A stretch of DNA of 64,000 nucleotides from JANSWP01 sp041941305 (GCA_041941305.1 JBGTQJ010000038.1:24187-88186); one strand, 5' to 3'; shown: positions 54,021-62,546, counted from the stretch's first letter. Notes: generated from the letters alone by a model not told the origin. A program made the numbers and translations.

Positions 54021-54941
54021 ATGGATACGGAAACCACTGTCCAAAGAGACCTTTTCCAGGACACTACTGAAAGTATGATTTCACTTTTGGGAAAAGGAAT
54101 CATTCCCTGGCGAAAAGTATGGGGAGCATATGGCACCCCTCGAAATCAATCAACGCTACGTTCTTACGCTGGCATCAATATGATTTTGATGAGCAATACG
54201 GAACATCCTATTCCTTACTTTATGTCTTTCAAGCAGGTTAAAAAACTCAAGGGAAGTGTCAAAAAAGGAGCCAAGGCAAAGCATACTTTGTATTCCACAC
54301 TTCACCTTAAAAATGAAGCAGGACAAATAATTACAAAGGATGAGGCACTTGCACTTCAATCCAGAGAACTGCCATTTCAAACGACCATCGAACTGGAATA
54401 TTCGAACGTGTTTAATGTGGACGACATTACCGGAATTGATTTTGATTTTCCAAAAGTGGAAGTCATTCCAAAAGAACAAAAAGAGGAATGTGAGCTGCTT
54501 ATTCAAAACATCCCCAATCCACCTGAAGTCGAACCAGATGGTGAACATACAAGCTGGTATGATGCAACAGCAGATACCATTCATGTTCCCTATTTTGAAC
54601 AGTTTGATTCGCTTGCAATTTATTATACCGTCCTTTTTCGGTATTTGATTCAGTCAACTGGGCATGAAAAACGTCTAGCTCGAAAAGGCGAATTTGATGT
54701 TTTCAAAAAGCCAACTTATTCAGAAGAAGAACTCATTATTGATATTGGCGCTGCCTTTTTATGTGCCCAAGTTGGCATTGATTATGAAGCTTCCATGAAT
54801 CACCTCTATTCTGAACATTTAGAAGCGGATTTGAATGGTTGGAAACAAGCTTTGAAGGGTGATAAGTTTCTTCTTTTCAGTGCTGCTGCCCAAGCTCAGA
54901 AAGCGGTTAATTATGTTTTGGGAAAGTTGATGCTTAGCTGA
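54021..54941 (+). CDS. ArdC-like antirestriction protein with lost metallopeptidase site
   Basis: A 306-residue protein with an N-terminal ArdC-type ssDNA-binding domain (about 10-125: GIIPWRKVWGAYGTPRNQSTLRSYAGINMILM) and a C-terminal zincin-like domain. In normal ArdC proteins the latter has HExxH. Here the aligned segment reads LFRYLIQSTGHEKRL, so the His-Glu pair and the second His are replaced by Arg-Tyr and Gln, and the downstream glutamate (AELGAAFL) is Asp (IDIGAAFLCAQVG). It may therefore bind ssDNA without protease activity. It sits on the mobile backbone between the HTH gene and the ParB-like gene. Confidence 0.82.
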   Translation: MDTETTVQRDLFQDTTESMISLLGKGIIPWRKVWGAYGTPRNQSTLRSYAGINMILMSNTEHPIPYFMSFKQVKKLKGSVKKGAKAKHTLYSTLHLKNEAGQIITKDEALALQSRELPFQTTIELEYSNVFNVDDITGIDFDFPKVEVIPKEQKEECELLIQNIPNPPEVEPDGEHTSWYDATADTIHVPYFEQFDSLAIYYTVLFRYLIQSTGHEKRLARKGEFDVFKKPTYSEEELIIDIGAAFLCAQVGIDYEASMNHLYSEHLEADLNGWKQALKGDKFLLFSAAAQAQKAVNYVLGKLMLS

Positions 54942-54982
54942 ATTTCCAGATTATTACACGAGAAGACTACATCATAAAAAAG

Positions 54983-55013
54983 AACCCTGTGGACTTTAAT
55001 CATCCACAGGGTT
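54983..55013. terminator. Bidirectional terminator between ArdC-like and ParB-like genes
   Basis: A perfect 11-bp stem, AACCCTGTGGA (54983-54993) with TCCACAGGGTT (55003-55013), and a 9-nt loop. A T-rich run follows on the plus strand and six A residues precede it, so it can stop transcription from both convergent genes. Confidence 0.85.
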
Positions 55014-55042
55014 TTATTTTTTCTAAAAGAAATATTCTATAA

Positions 55043-57301
55043 CTACGTTTCGCTAGCAACTTCTTTGACCTCAGCAACCAAAAAGGTAAATGTTTTTAAT
55101 GCCTTATCTAATTCGTAATGACCAAGTAATGACTCTTCTTTAATTACTTTTTGAGCAATAGATTGAGAATCTTTATGGAAAATTGGCAACTTCACTTTCC
55201 CTTCTTCAACGTTTGCCGTCAAAAACTCAGCAAGGGCAATGTCCATATTCAATTTGGAAGCTTTTTCAATACATTTTCTGACAAAATTGTATTGAACACC
55301 AACTCCAAACTTCAACTCATCGGGAGTGATTTCAGAATGAGCATGATGTGGAATTTCCAGATACTTTGATAAAAGCAAGGCTTCTTTTTCTGGAAGTTCA
55401 TAATCCGGAAAGAGCGAATCCAATTCTGCTTTTCTTCCCTTTAGTTTTTGGAAGATTTGTTCAGGAATATATTCCCCATCCTTTTCCAGCTTAACTCCAA
55501 TGAGCCGGCAAGCTTTTTTACCATTTTGCTCATCATTCAGAGTCCCCAAAATTCCAGCTTCATCATTCCAATCGAAACCTCTCAAAAACAATGGCAAGTC
55601 AAAATACACAGCATGCACTTTTTTGCTCAATACTTCCTGTTCTTTCTCCCATCCAGCTTTGCGTTTTTGGTGCTTTTCATCCAGTTCGCCCAAACCCAAT
55701 TTCAGATTCTTTTTGAGCATTCCTTTGAAGTCAACTTCTGTCTTTTGACCCCACTTCTTGAATTGGTTCCAATGCTTGCTGAAATCATGAATGTAATAAG
55801 CAAAAAGAAGCGCCAGCCAGGATTTCTCCATGCCAAATACTTCAAAACTCTTTTTTATCTTTTCTGAATTCCAGGCACTAAATGGCTTCTTTTCATTAGA
55901 ACCAATGATATTCAAAAAAGTATTCTGAGTTTCAGAATCCATAGCTCGAAAGAATCGCTCAAATGACTCAATAAAATAAGCTTCGGTGAATTCATCCAAA
56001 ATCTCAGAATAATCGCCTTTGAGAAGCATTTTAGACCATTCAATGGCAGTTGAGATATGAACGCCTTTTTCCAGTTTGGTCATTTCAGTACTAAGCCTGG
56101 TTTGCCGTTTTTCCTTTTTCTCTTCCAGCTTATTTGAATGATGTACTGGACATTTGGATTTTTCTGGACAAATGAAATGTATCACTCCCTGAGCAATGTC
56201 CCTGGCTTCAAAATCTCCATCACTAATGGCTGCAATCGCATTGGAACAGGATCCTTCCTTCACTATTTTGTAATAGCGGACTCTGGTCAATCCATTTTCC
56301 AATTCCTCCTCAGCAGGAGCCGAAGAATAATTCTTGCTTTGCAATCCCAAAATAACAAAAGGAGTCTTTTCTTCCAGCAGTTTTTCCATCAATCTAGTTG
56401 ATTGCATTTCCCTTTTGGTTTTGAAACATTCAACCAAGTAGCAATAGGTTTTCTCTTCTGTTTCCCCTTTCCAATTTTCTTCAGTAAGGTTTTTTAGATG
56501 AGGGCATCCAGTGCAAGCTTTGGTTCCAAATTTTTCTACTCCCAACCCTTCATCCTCCGGATCAAAAGGAAGATTTTTGAACTCTGTTCTAAAACGATTG
56601 ATAAAACCTAAAATTTCTTTATCCGATTTTGGATTTGGCACTTCTTCAAATTCCTTCGCCAGTGCCACTTGATGAACCTCGGAAAAGTCCTTAATCAAAT
56701 ATCCTTGATGCGGTTTGGATTTGAAGGAACGAATCAAACCATTATCCAAAAAAGGGTGTAAGCTTGGATGCAAATCAACTAATTCAATTCTCTCCGTGAT
56801 GAATTTGAGCTTGTCTCTCTTGACAAGTACCCCATCTGGGAAATTGATGGTTTTCAATAAATCCGTTTTCTTTCCTCCATTTTCTATATACCTTTTAAAG
56901 CCCAACCCATCTTCCGTAAAAGAAGTGTTTTTTCGGTCCATGTTAAAGGTCATCTGAAGAGAAAGATATTCCTGAAATGAATCAATTGGAATGAACTCTA
57001 CATTTACTGTAGAAAAATGCTCAGACTTCACTTTGTGCGCAATTTGCATGGCAATCAACCTTCTTTCTCCATCAATGAGTAACGGATTCCCTTCCCCACA
57101 AAGATTTCGAAGAGTGTCATTTTTCAATGCTTTTGTACTCAGGTTTCCAATTCGAATAGGAGTCAATTGTCCTTCTTTGATGAGTCTTTCAGAAAACGCT
57201 TTGAGTTCAGCTTGATGTGCTTTTGTGATGGTTCGATAGTTAAATCGCGGAATAGCCAAACATTCCACAATCGGTAATGCCCTTAGAGATTTTTCTTTCA
57301 T
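55043..57301 (-). CDS. Large ParB-like protein with cysteine clusters
   Basis: A 752-residue protein. The N-terminal ParB/Srx-like domain (about 1-130) contains EGQLTPIRIGNL and LLIDGERRLIAMQIA, the family signature. An HTH-like part follows. Residues 258-290 hold a CTGCPHL ... CYLVEC cluster, and residues 355-385 hold CSNAIAAI and HFICPEKSKCPVHH, as in zinc or Fe-S sites. The C-terminal 350 residues are helical and unknown. It is far larger than plasmid partition ParBs, which have about 300 residues. It is inferred to be part of an integrated element; whether it partitions DNA or has nuclease activity is open. Confidence 0.75.
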   Translation of the reverse strand: MKEKSLRALPIVECLAIPRFNYRTITKAHQAELKAFSERLIKEGQLTPIRIGNLSTKALKNDTLRNLCGEGNPLLIDGERRLIAMQIAHKVKSEHFSTVNVEFIPIDSFQEYLSLQMTFNMDRKNTSFTEDGLGFKRYIENGGKKTDLLKTINFPDGVLVKRDKLKFITERIELVDLHPSLHPFLDNGLIRSFKSKPHQGYLIKDFSEVHQVALAKEFEEVPNPKSDKEILGFINRFRTEFKNLPFDPEDEGLGVEKFGTKACTGCPHLKNLTEENWKGETEEKTYCYLVECFKTKREMQSTRLMEKLLEEKTPFVILGLQSKNYSSAPAEEELENGLTRVRYYKIVKEGSCSNAIAAISDGDFEARDIAQGVIHFICPEKSKCPVHHSNKLEEKKEKRQTRLSTEMTKLEKGVHISTAIEWSKMLLKGDYSEILDEFTEAYFIESFERFFRAMDSETQNTFLNIIGSNEKKPFSAWNSEKIKKSFEVFGMEKSWLALLFAYYIHDFSKHWNQFKKWGQKTEVDFKGMLKKNLKLGLGELDEKHQKRKAGWEKEQEVLSKKVHAVYFDLPLFLRGFDWNDEAGILGTLNDEQNGKKACRLIGVKLEKDGEYIPEQIFQKLKGRKAELDSLFPDYELPEKEALLLSKYLEIPHHAHSEITPDELKFGVGVQYNFVRKCIEKASKLNMDIALAEFLTANVEEGKVKLPIFHKDSQSIAQKVIKEESLLGHYELDKALKTFTFLVAEVKEVASET

Positions 57302-57435
57302 TGTTATGCTTTTTGATGTTTTGAAAATATTTTCATCAAAAGCATAGCCGGGAATCTAAGAATCGTCAAATCACCCAATCAAAGCCTACTACAATACCTA
57401 CTGAGAATCCCTATTGTTTCAAATTAAGGAACTTG

Positions 57436-57924
57436 TCATTCGCTTGCCTTTAAAAGTAATCCGTCTATATATTCGACAAACTGTTTATTATGATAAATTT
57501 TCACCTCTCTCCAGACATTATTAGGAATTGGCAGGCTGATAAAGTTTTGAATATCTTTTTCCATTTCACCTTTATCTATTTGCCTATTTCGAATGGCTTC
57601 ATAAATGGCGTATATATGTATGATTACATCTAGAACCATACGACGCTCTGCTTCAGTGATAGGATGCTTCTTCAAATCCAGATCAGTTTGTCTGATACGG
57701 AGTAGTCTAGGGTGAGAATGTGTTTTCCCCCATATTTCGCGATAACTTTGATTAATATGTAATAAGTGCGTTAACTTTTGAGAACGAATGTCATTGCGAT
57801 TTGACATAAAAGAGAGAACAAAACCAATCAGGATAAAAGTCGATTGTAATAGGTCAAACCAATTTTTAAGTATAAAATTATCACTCACATAGTTAAGGGT
57901 ATCAAAATATTTGGAAAAGATCAA
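57436..57924 (-). CDS. Hypothetical protein with N-terminal membrane segment
   Basis: A 162-residue protein. One hydrophobic segment (about 24-40, LQSTFILIGFVLSFMS) is followed by a helical soluble part with RQTDLDLKKHPITEAERRMVLDVIIHIYAIYEAIRNRQID. Proteins of this shape occur as membrane partners in accessory islands; the function is unknown. The start is a TTG at 57924, as no ATG precedes the membrane segment. It shares its orientation with the small gene upstream (57998-58276). Confidence 0.55.
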   Translation of the reverse strand: MIFSKYFDTLNYVSDNFILKNWFDLLQSTFILIGFVLSFMSNRNDIRSQKLTHLLHINQSYREIWGKTHSHPRLLRIRQTDLDLKKHPITEAERRMVLDVIIHIYAIYEAIRNRQIDKGEMEKDIQNFISLPIPNNVWREVKIYHNKQFVEYIDGLLLKASE

Positions 57925-57997
57925 AGCTAAAGAGTATTCAGAGTAAATCCCCTAATTTTTCTAACTAATCAACTGGACTAGAATTTTTTTAAAAAAG

Positions 57998-58276
57998 TTA
58001 CTTCAACGGATAATCTGGTAAATCTCGTTTGGCATTAGCCATTACAACTCTGGGTATAAGCACAATTTCTTCATCTAGTCCACATCCCGCTGACTCAGGT
58101 AACAAAGAAATAAATTCTCTAGTTTTACGAATACCAATGACGGCAAAATCCCCATTACTTAATTCCCAAATATCAGGGCACCCGTCAGCAGCAGCACTTT
58201 TTCCTTGTTTGATAATTTCAGGCAAGCTATGTGGATCCTCCCCACATCTTTTTTTGAATGAAAGCCTTGTTTCCAT
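57998..58276 (-). CDS. Small conserved protein in accessory island
   Basis: A 92-residue soluble protein with the stretch CPDIWELSNGDFAVIGIRKTREFISLLPESAGCGLDEEIVLIPRVVMANAKRDLPDYP. The GDFAVIG and EEIVLIPR motifs look conserved rather than random, and similar small proteins are known near accessory regulators in other bacteria. Its function is unknown. It is divergent from the XRE gene, with the two operators between them, so it may be part of the same regulated unit. Confidence 0.55.
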   Translation of the reverse strand: METRLSFKKRCGEDPHSLPEIIKQGKSAAADGCPDIWELSNGDFAVIGIRKTREFISLLPESAGCGLDEEIVLIPRVVMANAKRDLPDYPLK

Positions 58277-58366
58277 TTTTTATTAATTTTGTTCGCAGGA
58301 GTTTTTGCTAAATATTTTGAACCTGCAAGTTACCATGACACTGCTCAAGACTCCTTATCTAACCAC

Positions 58367-58400
58367 TTCTAAAATAGAAGCGGGCATTTCTAATTTAGAA
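58367..58400. promoter_or_regulatory. Two tandem XRE operator sites
   Basis: TTCTAAAATAGAA (58367-58379) and TTCTAATTTAGAA (58388-58400), both of the form TTCTA-N3-TAGAA. Their centres are 21 bp apart, two helical turns, so two repressor dimers can bind on one face. The right one ends 10 bp before the XRE start codon. Autorepression of the XRE gene, and perhaps control of the divergent small gene, is inferred. Confidence 0.8.
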
Positions 58401-58410
58401 ACAACAGAAC

Positions 58411-58806
58411 ATGGATCTAGAATTGAAAATTGGTGAGAACATTAGAAAAATTCGGGAACTCAAAGGCTATTCCCAGGAATACATGGCCAATAAATTGAAT
58501 GTTTCCCAACGAACATATAGCAATATCGAAAGTGAAAACAATAAGATTGATGCGGAACGATTAAAAGCCATCGCTGAAATCCTGGAGATAAACGTTTTAG
58601 ATATTTTGACTTTCAATGATAAGGCACTCTTTACAAATACCCACTTTACCCAATCAAGCATAGGCATGTTCAATACTGTACATTTAGGGGAAACTAAGTT
58701 GAATGAAATTCAAGAAGCTCGGATCAAAGAATTGCAAGATGAAGTGAAGCATTTAAGAGCGCAAGTAACTTTTTTGCAGACTATGATTAAAAAACAAACA
58801 GATTAG
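58411..58806 (+). CDS. XRE family repressor with C-terminal coiled coil
   Basis: A 131-residue protein. The HTH at residues 5-65 is typical (IGENIRKIRELKGYSQEYMANKLNVSQRTYSNIESENNKIDAERLKAIAEILEI). A 35-residue coiled-coil tail (LNEIQEARIKELQDEVKHLRAQVTFLQTMIKK) allows dimerisation or higher order. The two palindromic sites directly upstream make autorepression likely. It is divergent from the small gene at 57998-58276. No peptidase domain is present, so it is not an SOS-cleaved type; release may depend on an anti-repressor. Confidence 0.88.
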   Translation: MDLELKIGENIRKIRELKGYSQEYMANKLNVSQRTYSNIESENNKIDAERLKAIAEILEINVLDILTFNDKALFTNTHFTQSSIGMFNTVHLGETKLNEIQEARIKELQDEVKHLRAQVTFLQTMIKKQTD

Positions 58807-58863
58807 GTATAACCAAATCGGCGCCCCTTGCCAAAACAATAAAAATGTAGGGCTTTTATCTCT

Positions 58864-58935
58864 ATCAATACTCTTGCGCATATCTGTCTGGGGGCAATAT
58901 ATAAAATACCGATAGTAGGAGGAGAAACTCAACAT
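58864..58935 (-). pseudogene. IS66 family Orf2 (TnpB) remnant
   Basis: The minus-strand reading IMLSFSSYYRYFIYCPQ followed by TDMRKSID matches the start of IS66 Orf2 proteins (family pattern ML....S...YLY..PTDMRKSFDGLSGLV). After TDMRKSID the usual GLSGL is missing, and the sequence continues with PTFLLFWQGAPIWLY, similar to a later part of the protein, so an internal deletion is likely. The rest of the IS is gone. Confidence 0.55.
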
Positions 58936-59232
58936 AATATCGATTTGGTGGTGGCTCCAATCAATTTGGCAGTGACGAAGACCATCCCAAAATTCCATTC
59001 CACTTAAATAAGAAATACCATAATACTTTCCAAAAATTTGAAAACGTGGATTACCAAATAGTGAATTTGCCCCACGGTTTTTTATGCTCTCCAAATTGGG
59101 ATGTTATAGGGTGATAGGACTTTTTGCAGATATCCCAAACATACTTTTTTTACCGATTTAGTGAAGTTATTTATTATATCAGGCACTCATTTTGCTCTTT
59201 GAAATATAAATTATTGAAAATAAACCCTGAAC
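58936..59232. other. Gene-free region with decayed IS
   Basis: About 300 bases between the IS66 remnant and the unknown gene at 59233. Open frames here look like further decayed parts of the same element (upstream of Orf2), with no assignable domain. The last 100 bases hold the promoter of the 59233 gene, without a clear consensus box. Confidence 0.35.
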
Positions 59233-59724
59233 ATGTTAGTATTTACCAATAAGTCGAATAAGGAGGAAGTTGTGTCTGACAGTAATAATCCTACAATTGA
59301 AGCTGACATTAGTTTTGTGAAATCAAAAAATAATCTTGAACATTTAAGAACATCTCAAAAATCTGAGCTTGGTCGTAGTTACAAAACTCCGGAAGAAATA
59401 ACTTCTGATAAATTTCCAGTAACAATGAATTTAAGATTTAGTAATGCACACACATCACTTCGTTATGATATTTTAAAATTTGACAATCATAACTCTAAAA
59501 ATTCTTTTGTTATTGAAGAATATAATTTACCAAGTTATGAAAATTTCAATTTTAGACTTTATTTCTCCAACCTTGACATTTATGAGAAGTTTCAAAATCA
59601 AGTAATAAGTAAATATAAATTTGAAAGCCAAGAAGTATTTCCTGATGATGCTCGTCCTTTATCAGAATTATCAATTCTGGAACAAGCCACAAAAGCATTT
59701 TTATCAATTAGTAAAGAACATTAA
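59233..59724 (+). CDS. Hypothetical protein
   Basis: A 163-residue soluble protein with no recognised motif. It is beta-rich and Asn/Ser-rich (MNLRFSNAHTSLRYDILKFDNHNSKNSFVIEEYNLPSYENFNFRLYFSNLDIYEKFQNQVIS). Its stop lies 2 bp from the stop of the convergent 533-residue gene, so transcripts of the two overlap at their ends. Codon use matches its AT-rich accessory surroundings. The function is unknown. Confidence 0.5.
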   Translation: MLVFTNKSNKEEVVSDSNNPTIEADISFVKSKNNLEHLRTSQKSELGRSYKTPEEITSDKFPVTMNLRFSNAHTSLRYDILKFDNHNSKNSFVIEEYNLPSYENFNFRLYFSNLDIYEKFQNQVISKYKFESQEVFPDDARPLSELSILEQATKAFLSISKEH

Positions 59725-59726
59725 AC

Positions 59727-61328
59727 TTACTTTCTTCTATTTTTTTTCCATAATTTACTTCTCCATAGTTCTAATAGGGCTGAATAAAAAGCTCCAAGAG
59801 ATTCATCCTGTTTAATTAGTTCCGCTATATCTGCTCTAGTTTTATCACCAACACCAAACTGCTTAACATAGCTTTGATTTTCAATTCCTTCTGTATATTC
59901 TCTTTCTTTTTTCCAAAGCATATACCCACCAATTATTCCTTTTTTATTTCCAGCACTTGAAAAAATTCCTTCTATAAACCCCGTGTCCTGATAGTTTGCA
60001 AAATCCAAAATCGCATAATTTGCAATTTTATACGTGTTGGGAAAAAAGCTATCAATACATAGTTTATGGTCTTCTACTGTAACATTCAATACACAATTAA
60101 ATCTCCGTTTATACGATTTCCCCGAAATTGAATCCTTTATTACCGTATCAAGATATGCAAGTCCATCATTTTTAATCACCATACAAGATTGAAGGATATT
60201 TCCCTTCGTAAGAGTTAATTGCCATATGCGATAAACACCAGAAAGATTTTTCGAAAAAGCATTTATTTCCTTTCCTTTACTCTTCATGTTAAGTAAATCT
60301 GTAATTTTCTCTCTAGTTGACCTAAAAATTCTCCTTTGCATGGCTAGATAAAAGCACAAATTATAATATTCTTCGTCCTCTAAAACTTTTGCACCTGATA
60401 AATCTCTTTTATTTTCTGACAATATTTTCCATTGTTGATTATCAAGAGGGATAAAAATGCACTCAACATTCAAAAAATGATTACTCTTAGAAACTCCCTG
60501 GATACTTCCTCTGAAATACTTTGTATCCTCCCAACCATTTTCAATATACCATGCTAAATTAAGTTTACGCTTGTTCCCTCTTTTTTTTACTAATGTGGCA
60601 AAGCAATATCCTTCTTTAGTTTTTTCCATTGTTCCTTCATACTCAACTTCTTTTGTCTCGCGACCAACTGTATGAAACCCTTTTTCAAATACCTGATATG
60701 TTCCATCTTCACTAGACTCTTTAGAGATATTCAAAAAAAATGACTTAATTGAAAATGATTTTATGGAAAAATAAACCCCTAGAAAGTAACGAAAATCTTG
60801 AGTTTTTAACTCTTTTTTTTCACTTACATTGGGTGTAACTGTTGTAGTTAAACCACCTTTTATAGAAGAAGAACTACTATTCCTGGACTGAAATGAATCT
60901 GTTGAAAGTTCTTCTCTTTCCTTAATCTCTATATATTCAAAACAAACTTTAATTAAAGGTTCTCTAATACCAAAGGTGCCTTCTGCCGGCACTTTTAAGC
61001 TCTCATATTTAGTATACTTATCATGTAGTGGCTTTAATTTTATATCATTTGTTTTAAGATTCTTGGCATTTAAATAATTCTTGACCTTAATATCATTAAT
61101 TAGAGCATTTTTTAGGCTTTCTTTTCTTGCTGATTCTATCTTTTGCTCTTTAATTTCATTGTTAGGTTCATTGATTTTTTCTCCATCAGGGTCATAAATC
61201 CCATAACCAAAAACTTTACTCCTATCCTTCTCCAATATTTTTTTTAAATCACGACTACCAAGATGCTTTTCAAACATTCTACATAGAAGTTCGTGAAATT
61301 GATTTCCGTTTAGGGTTATTTGTGCCAT
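59727..61328 (-). CDS. Unknown protein with EAD1-like N-terminus and two beta-barrel-like units
   Basis: A 533-residue soluble protein. The first 50 residues (ITLNGNQFHELLCRMFEKHLGSRDLKKILEKDRSK) resemble the effector-associated domain 1 pattern L.G.QF..L...L...F..., a small adaptor that joins sensors and effectors in conflict systems. A linker follows, with a Ser-rich stretch near 145-160. Two beta-rich units, at about 175-330 and 355-500, have an alternating G.Y.......G pattern (GTYQVFEKGFHTVG; GVYRIWQLTLTKGN ... GIIGGYMLWKKE). I assign no catalytic activity. The start codon lies 2 bp from the first of two TTCGCGAA palindromes, 30 bp apart. The EAD1 resemblance is by eye only. Confidence 0.55.
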   Translation of the reverse strand: MAQITLNGNQFHELLCRMFEKHLGSRDLKKILEKDRSKVFGYGIYDPDGEKINEPNNEIKEQKIESARKESLKNALINDIKVKNYLNAKNLKTNDIKLKPLHDKYTKYESLKVPAEGTFGIREPLIKVCFEYIEIKEREELSTDSFQSRNSSSSSIKGGLTTTVTPNVSEKKELKTQDFRYFLGVYFSIKSFSIKSFFLNISKESSEDGTYQVFEKGFHTVGRETKEVEYEGTMEKTKEGYCFATLVKKRGNKRKLNLAWYIENGWEDTKYFRGSIQGVSKSNHFLNVECIFIPLDNQQWKILSENKRDLSGAKVLEDEEYYNLCFYLAMQRRIFRSTREKITDLLNMKSKGKEINAFSKNLSGVYRIWQLTLTKGNILQSCMVIKNDGLAYLDTVIKDSISGKSYKRRFNCVLNVTVEDHKLCIDSFFPNTYKIANYAILDFANYQDTGFIEGIFSSAGNKKGIIGGYMLWKKEREYTEGIENQSYVKQFGVGDKTRADIAELIKQDESLGAFYSALLELWRSKLWKKNRRK

Positions 61329-61329
61329 T

Positions 61330-61369
61330 ATTCGCGAATTTGATACAAATAAACAAATAATTCGCGAAT
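61330..61369. promoter_or_regulatory. Paired ATTCGCGAAT operator-like sites
   Basis: ATTCGCGAAT occurs at 61330-61339 and 61360-61369, exactly 30 bp apart. Both are perfect palindromes embedded in TATTCGCGAATTTRAT-type context. The first overlaps the leader directly upstream of the 533-residue gene. Related sequences continue further up: TGCGAAAATTCGCA at 61452-61465, and CGAAAATTCGC near 61508. A regulator that binds iterated TTCGC half-sites is inferred. Confidence 0.7.
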
Positions 61370-61721
61370 TTAATTTAAATACTTATTACGGAAAAAACGC
61401 GAATAGGTATTCAGGAATTATACTTATATCTTTACAAAGTATTGGTTTTTTTGCGAAAATTCGCAGCAACTTGCCCGTATAATATCTTCCCATGATAATT
61501 TGTATGACGAAAATTCGCTATCCCAAAACCTGCCAGAGCGAAAATACCCCTAAACAAAAAAGCTCACACTAATTAAAATTAATTATATGTGAGCCTGAAT
61601 ATTTTTACAATTATGCCTTATCAGCTAGGAACCGATAAGAATAATTTATAAATTATAAGCAACACAAAAATAAAAATTTATTCTACGGTTCTCTGCTGTT
61701 AAGGATAAAACTTGAAAAATC
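61370..61721. other. Divergent control region with scattered TTCGC half-sites
   Basis: About 350 bases between the 533-residue gene and the SPOR-like gene. It contains a degenerate ACGCGAATAGG near 61397, the palindrome TGCGAAAATTCGCA (61452-61465), CGAAAATTCGC near 61508, and AGCGAAAATACC near 61536. The spacing falls off towards the right. No gene was seen. It probably holds promoters of both divergent genes. Confidence 0.5.
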
Positions 61722-62525
61722 ATGTTTTTATCACTATCGACCTTAATGGTCTTGGCAGCACTTTTTACAGGTTTACTCCTTGGCGGTTATATTTTATTTA
61801 AAATATACAAAAGCATTTATCCTTACGGTGCAAGTACTGGAGGGGTAATTGTTCAGGAGAACCAAAGAGCTACTTTACAGAGAACTGGTTCTTCGTCAAT
61901 CAGCTTCGGCGGGATACTTTTAATCCTTTTTCTGCTATCAGTTTTGGCAGCTTCTTATTTTAGTTCACTAGAATATGGAAATATTGATAAACCAGAAAAA
62001 CTAGATGATTATTATGAGGATAGACGCGTAAAAGATGTATATGAAGAAGGTAATATACAGAGAGTAAAAAATAACATCTCAGGAAAAAAAGTGGATTGGC
62101 TATACCAAGAAGAAAAGCCTTTTTTACAAGCCAGGCTAAACACAAAAGAAATTTCGCAAAATGACTTTTCTGAACACAGCAAAACAAAGGAGATAATTGA
62201 GGAAATCCCTGAAGTTAAAGATGAACAAAATGAATATCCTATAATCAGCAATGAAAAAATATTTGTTCAGCTCATCTGCATTGGGAAACAATCGGAGGCT
62301 ATTCAAGTTGCAAAAGAATATGCCACAAAATTTGAAGGTTACACGATTCGCATAGGTGTTAAAGAGAAAGAAGAATTCAGCACTATTTGTTACAAAATAC
62401 TTGTAGAATTTGATGACAAAGAATCTGCTATTAAATTTAAAGAAAGAAAATCAGAAGAAGGGCTGATAGAATCAGAAAGCTTTCTGTTAGATGAAGATGA
62501 TTTAGACAAAATCTATCAGTTCTAA
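61722..62525 (+). CDS. Two-pass membrane protein with SPOR-like C-terminus
   Basis: A 267-residue protein. Two membrane segments (about 5-27 and 65-82) bracket a short loop with ASTGGVIVQENQRATLQRTG. A charged linker at 90-180 follows. Then comes a C-terminal domain with KIFVQLICIGKQSEAIQVAKEYATKFEGYTIRIGVKEKEEFSTICYKILVEFDDKESAIKFKERKSEEG. This resembles SPOR domains, which bind denuded peptidoglycan, but the match is partial. It is followed by two other membrane-anchored small proteins in the same direction. Confidence 0.6.
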   Translation: MFLSLSTLMVLAALFTGLLLGGYILFKIYKSIYPYGASTGGVIVQENQRATLQRTGSSSISFGGILLILFLLSVLAASYFSSLEYGNIDKPEKLDDYYEDRRVKDVYEEGNIQRVKNNISGKKVDWLYQEEKPFLQARLNTKEISQNDFSEHSKTKEIIEEIPEVKDEQNEYPIISNEKIFVQLICIGKQSEAIQVAKEYATKFEGYTIRIGVKEKEEFSTICYKILVEFDDKESAIKFKERKSEEGLIESESFLLDEDDLDKIYQF

Positions 62526-62546
62526 GGATTTCTACTCAATTATATG

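Noticed and set aside
54156..54584. Minus-strand open frame of 142 codons opposite the ArdC-like gene
   Set aside because: Cys/Phe/Leu-rich with no recognisable domain, and fully opposite a gene with clear ArdC features.
55448..55867. Plus-strand open frame of 139 codons
   Set aside because: It is antisense to the ParB-like gene, Phe/Leu/Ser-rich, and has no domain or start-site support.
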